Origin: Blattabacterium cuenoti
Lineage (GTDB): Bacteria > Bacteroidota > Bacteroidia > Flavobacteriales > Blattabacteriaceae
Length of the DNA: 64,000 nt
Assembly (NCBI RefSeq): GCF_014252055.1
Contig: NZ_CP059208.1
Span: forward strand, 1-64,000
Direction: 5' to 3'
The notes under the pieces are model-generated. The model did not search any database. It was not told the DNA's origin and was given only the letters and a program-made list of their open reading frames with translations. Shown one piece after another: positions 62,073-64,000 of the stretch (within the stretch, counting starts at the first letter, position 1; every line of letters begins with the position of its first letter). Position numbers and translations under genes: made by a program.

Positions 62073-63386
62073 TTATTTTCTATTGTTTTCTGGTTCTGGA
62101 ACATTATATAAACGAACTCTGTTATTTATATTTAAATATTTATTGGCTACTCTTTTCACATCTTCTACTGTTATTTTTCTGTATATATCAATATCTGTAT
62201 TAATTAATCCAGCATCCTTATAATATAAATAATAATGAATTAAATTAGATGCTATTCCTCCCATAGAATAATTATCGGAAATAAACTTCCTTTCAAAACA
62301 ATTTCTTTGCTTTTCTAATTCATATTGTGATATTCCTTTTTCTTTTAAAAAATCTATCTCTTCATCTATAACTTTTGTTAAGTGATCTAAATCAACACCT
62401 GGAGTTGTTAAGCCATAAATAATAAATATTCCATAATCCTCCATAAGGTCTAAAAAAGAACCTGCATAAGAAGCTTTTTGCTTGATATTAACAATATTTT
62501 TTATTATTCTAGAACTCTCTCCAGAAGAAAGAATATGATCAATTATCCTTAATACATAAGTATCTTTATCAAAGATATTTGGGAGTCTATATGCTAAAAA
62601 TAGACCTGGGACTTTTGAGTTTTTATCTACATATGTAGATACAATTTCTTTTTCAATTGGATCTTCTTTTATAAAAATTCTTTTTGTTTCAAAATCTATT
62701 TTTCCTTTAGGAACAATTGAAAAATACTCTTTAACTAATTCTCTAGTTTCTATCATATCAAAATCCCCTGCAATAACTAAAATTGCATTGTTCGGAACAT
62801 AATATTTTTTATAAAACTTTTTATAATCATTTTCTGTAGCTTGATCTAAATCTTTTTCAAGTCCTATAATTGGATATCTATAAGGATGTTTTTTAAATAA
62901 TAAATAAGGTATTGTTTCATATAATGCTGTAACATAAGGTTGATTTTCTACACGCATTTTTTTCTCTTCTTTCACTACTTCTCTTTGTATATTAATGCTT
63001 TCTTTATCTACTTTCGCGTGAAGCATTCTTTCAGATTCTAACCATAATGCTAAAGGTAAACTATCTGATGGTAAAATTTCATAATAACAAGTAGTATCTT
63101 GATTAGTATAAGCATTATTTTTTCCTCCATTAGAAGCTATGTATTTAAAATAATCTCCTTTTTTAAGATTTTTAGATCCTTCAAACATAAGATGTTCAAA
63201 AAAATGTGCAAATCCTGACTTTCCTGGTTCTTCATCTTTGCTTCCGACATGATACAATACAGATACAAAAACTAATGGATTTGTTTTTTCTTGATGTAAA
63301 ATTACATGTAACCCATTTGATAGTTTTTCTTCAAAAAATTGAATATTATATGATTGTTTAGAGCTAAATTTATTATTAATTATCAT
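62073..63386 (-). CDS. M16-family zinc metalloprotease, catalytic partner
   Basis: A 437-residue pitrilysin-type protease with an intact HFFEH zinc motif (His61, Glu64, His65) and a further Glu in the downstream helix region. Conserved NGLHVILHQEKTNPLVFVSVLYHVGSKDEEPGKSG precedes it. The arrangement catalytic plus non-catalytic is typical of bacterial two-chain M16 proteases that degrade peptides. No signal peptide is seen, so it may be cytoplasmic or use a non-classical leader. It is divergent from the cytochrome c gene (186 bases). Confidence 0.93.
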   Translation of the reverse strand: MIINNKFSSKQSYNIQFFEEKLSNGLHVILHQEKTNPLVFVSVLYHVGSKDEEPGKSGFAHFFEHLMFEGSKNLKKGDYFKYIASNGGKNNAYTNQDTTCYYEILPSDSLPLALWLESERMLHAKVDKESINIQREVVKEEKKMRVENQPYVTALYETIPYLLFKKHPYRYPIIGLEKDLDQATENDYKKFYKKYYVPNNAILVIAGDFDMIETRELVKEYFSIVPKGKIDFETKRIFIKEDPIEKEIVSTYVDKNSKVPGLFLAYRLPNIFDKDTYVLRIIDHILSSGESSRIIKNIVNIKQKASYAGSFLDLMEDYGIFIIYGLTTPGVDLDHLTKVIDEEIDFLKEKGISQYELEKQRNCFERKFISDNYSMGGIASNLIHYYLYYKDAGLINTDIDIYRKITVEDVKRVANKYLNINNRVRLYNVPEPENNRK

Positions 63387-63527
63387 GATTATTCATAATT
63401 ATCGTTATTATCATTCAAGTGAAAACAAAATTTTATCATAAGTATGCGAAATAAAATTAAAAAATTAGTAAGAGAAAATAATTTACAATTTTTTTTTTCT
63501 TAAAAATGTATTTTTTTTCTTTTATTC

Positions 63528-63535
63528 TATTTTTG
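63528..63535 (+). promoter_or_regulatory. Candidate -7 promoter element upstream of the cytochrome c gene
   Basis: TATTTTTG matches TAnnTTTG and ends 37 bases before the ATG at 63573. No clear -33 TTG is present, and the region is T-rich, so a chance match is possible. Confidence 0.25.
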
Positions 63536-63572
63536 TTATAAAAATTATGAACCTGTTTTATTTATATTGATT

Positions 63573-64000
63573 ATGAAAAAATCTTTGTTTTCTATTTTTA
63601 TTGTGATTAATATTTTATTTTCATGTATAAAAGCAAAAGAAGATGTACAGAAAATAGAAGGAAATGCTGAAAAAGGAATTGATTTATTTAAAAAAAATTG
63701 TACTGCATGTCATTCCTTAGATTTAGAAAAAAAAATGATAGGCCCTGCTTTATATGGAATAACAAAAAAAAGAAATCGAGAATGGCTACACAGATGGATT
63801 AAAGATAATAAATCTCTAAGGAAAAGTGGAGATAAAGATGCGATATCTATTTATCAAGAATTTGGTAATATTGAAATGAACTCATTCCCTAAATTATCTG
63901 AAAAACAGATAGATGATATTTTATTTTTTATTGAAAATCCAATAACAAAAAAAAAAGAAATAACTAATGACATAGAAAAAAATGAAAATACTGAAAACGA
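63573..64000 (+). CDS. c-type cytochrome, lipoprotein-like, partial at window end
   Basis: The frame opens with a signal-like helix whose end NILFSC (Cys18) resembles a lipobox. It then has one haem-binding CTACH at 43-47 and a likely distal Met in MNSFPKLSEKQIDDILFFIENP. The sequence IGPALYGITKKRNREWLHRWIKDN resembles the small cytochrome that, as I recall, precedes the alternative complex III genes in flavobacteria, so the continuation may be an ACIII operon. It depends on CcsBA for haem attachment. The C-terminus is beyond the window. Confidence 0.87.
   Translation, partial: MKKSLFSIFIVINILFSCIKAKEDVQKIEGNAEKGIDLFKKNCTACHSLDLEKKMIGPALYGITKKRNREWLHRWIKDNKSLRKSGDKDAISIYQEFGNIEMNSFPKLSEKQIDDILFFIENPITKKKEITNDIEKNENTEN

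Noticed and set aside
1-64000. CRISPR arrays, insertion sequences, prophage genes, toxin-antitoxin pairs
   Set aside because: None seen: no spaced direct repeats, transposase, integrase or defence-type genes on either strand.

Overview
The window is a very AT-rich, densely packed stretch of bacterial chromosome. Gene content and protein style point to the Flavobacteriales (Bacteroidota): a fused CcsB-CcsA cytochrome c maturation protein, paired M16 peptidases, a DUF3127 protein, a flavobacterial-type dUTPase next to a flippase and a sugar nucleotidyltransferase, and TAnnTTTG promoters. Long poly(A) runs, genes in the middle of decay and the absence of mobile DNA point to a reduced endosymbiont genome. 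The best fit is Blattabacterium, the cockroach fat-body symbiont (inference; no database search was possible).

Layout. 1-7.3 kb: translation and transcription factors (nusA, infB, aspS), then on the minus strand ppa and a 2-oxoacid dehydrogenase E2. 7.4-19 kb: nnr, lnt, tmRNA, a complete cell-shape operon (mreB-mreC-mreD-mrdA-rodA, minus strand), folK, ridA and an OstA-like protein. 19-30.5 kb: a class-III aminotransferase, truA, an ABC exporter, a SurA-like chaperone, lptB, thiN, mdh, gcvP and tsaD. 30.7-38.6 kb: an Lrp-type regulator, a PgpH-type HD phosphodiesterase, three tRNAs (Ser-GCU, Pro-UGG, Arg-UCU), clpP, a flippase, a decayed dut, a nucleotidyltransferase, tatA and a lytic transglycosylase. 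38.8-51.5 kb: recA, an MBL hydrolase, ccsBA, plsC, alaS, sucA and sucB. 51.5-64 kb: a membrane TPR-like protein, an esterase, a frameshifted lolD, sucC, dnaX, clpC, nth, a DUF3127 protein, an SPFH protein, a SufT-like protein, two M16 peptidases, and the 5' part of a cytochrome c gene cut by the window end.

How the genes fit together. sucA, sucB, sucC and mdh cover part of the TCA cycle, and ccsBA with the terminal cytochrome c supports aerobic respiration. The mre operon, lytic transglycosylase and Lnt, LptB, OstA-like and SurA-like proteins show a rod-shaped cell that still builds an outer membrane. tmRNA, ClpP and ClpC form a ribosome-rescue and proteolysis axis, with an altered tag and a ClpC lacking its N-domain.

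I see no CRISPR array, prophage, insertion sequence or obvious novel gene island. The most unusual signals are (1) long perfect short-loop inverted repeats inside coding sequences (thiN 25 bp, aspS 17 and 15 bp, the TPR-like gene 14 bp), (2) essential-type genes with eroded active sites that remain open (dnaX, dut), (3) lolD split at an A10 run, and (4) an lnt reading frame with no usual start codon that runs back into tmRNA. No gap longer than 300 bases lacks a gene.
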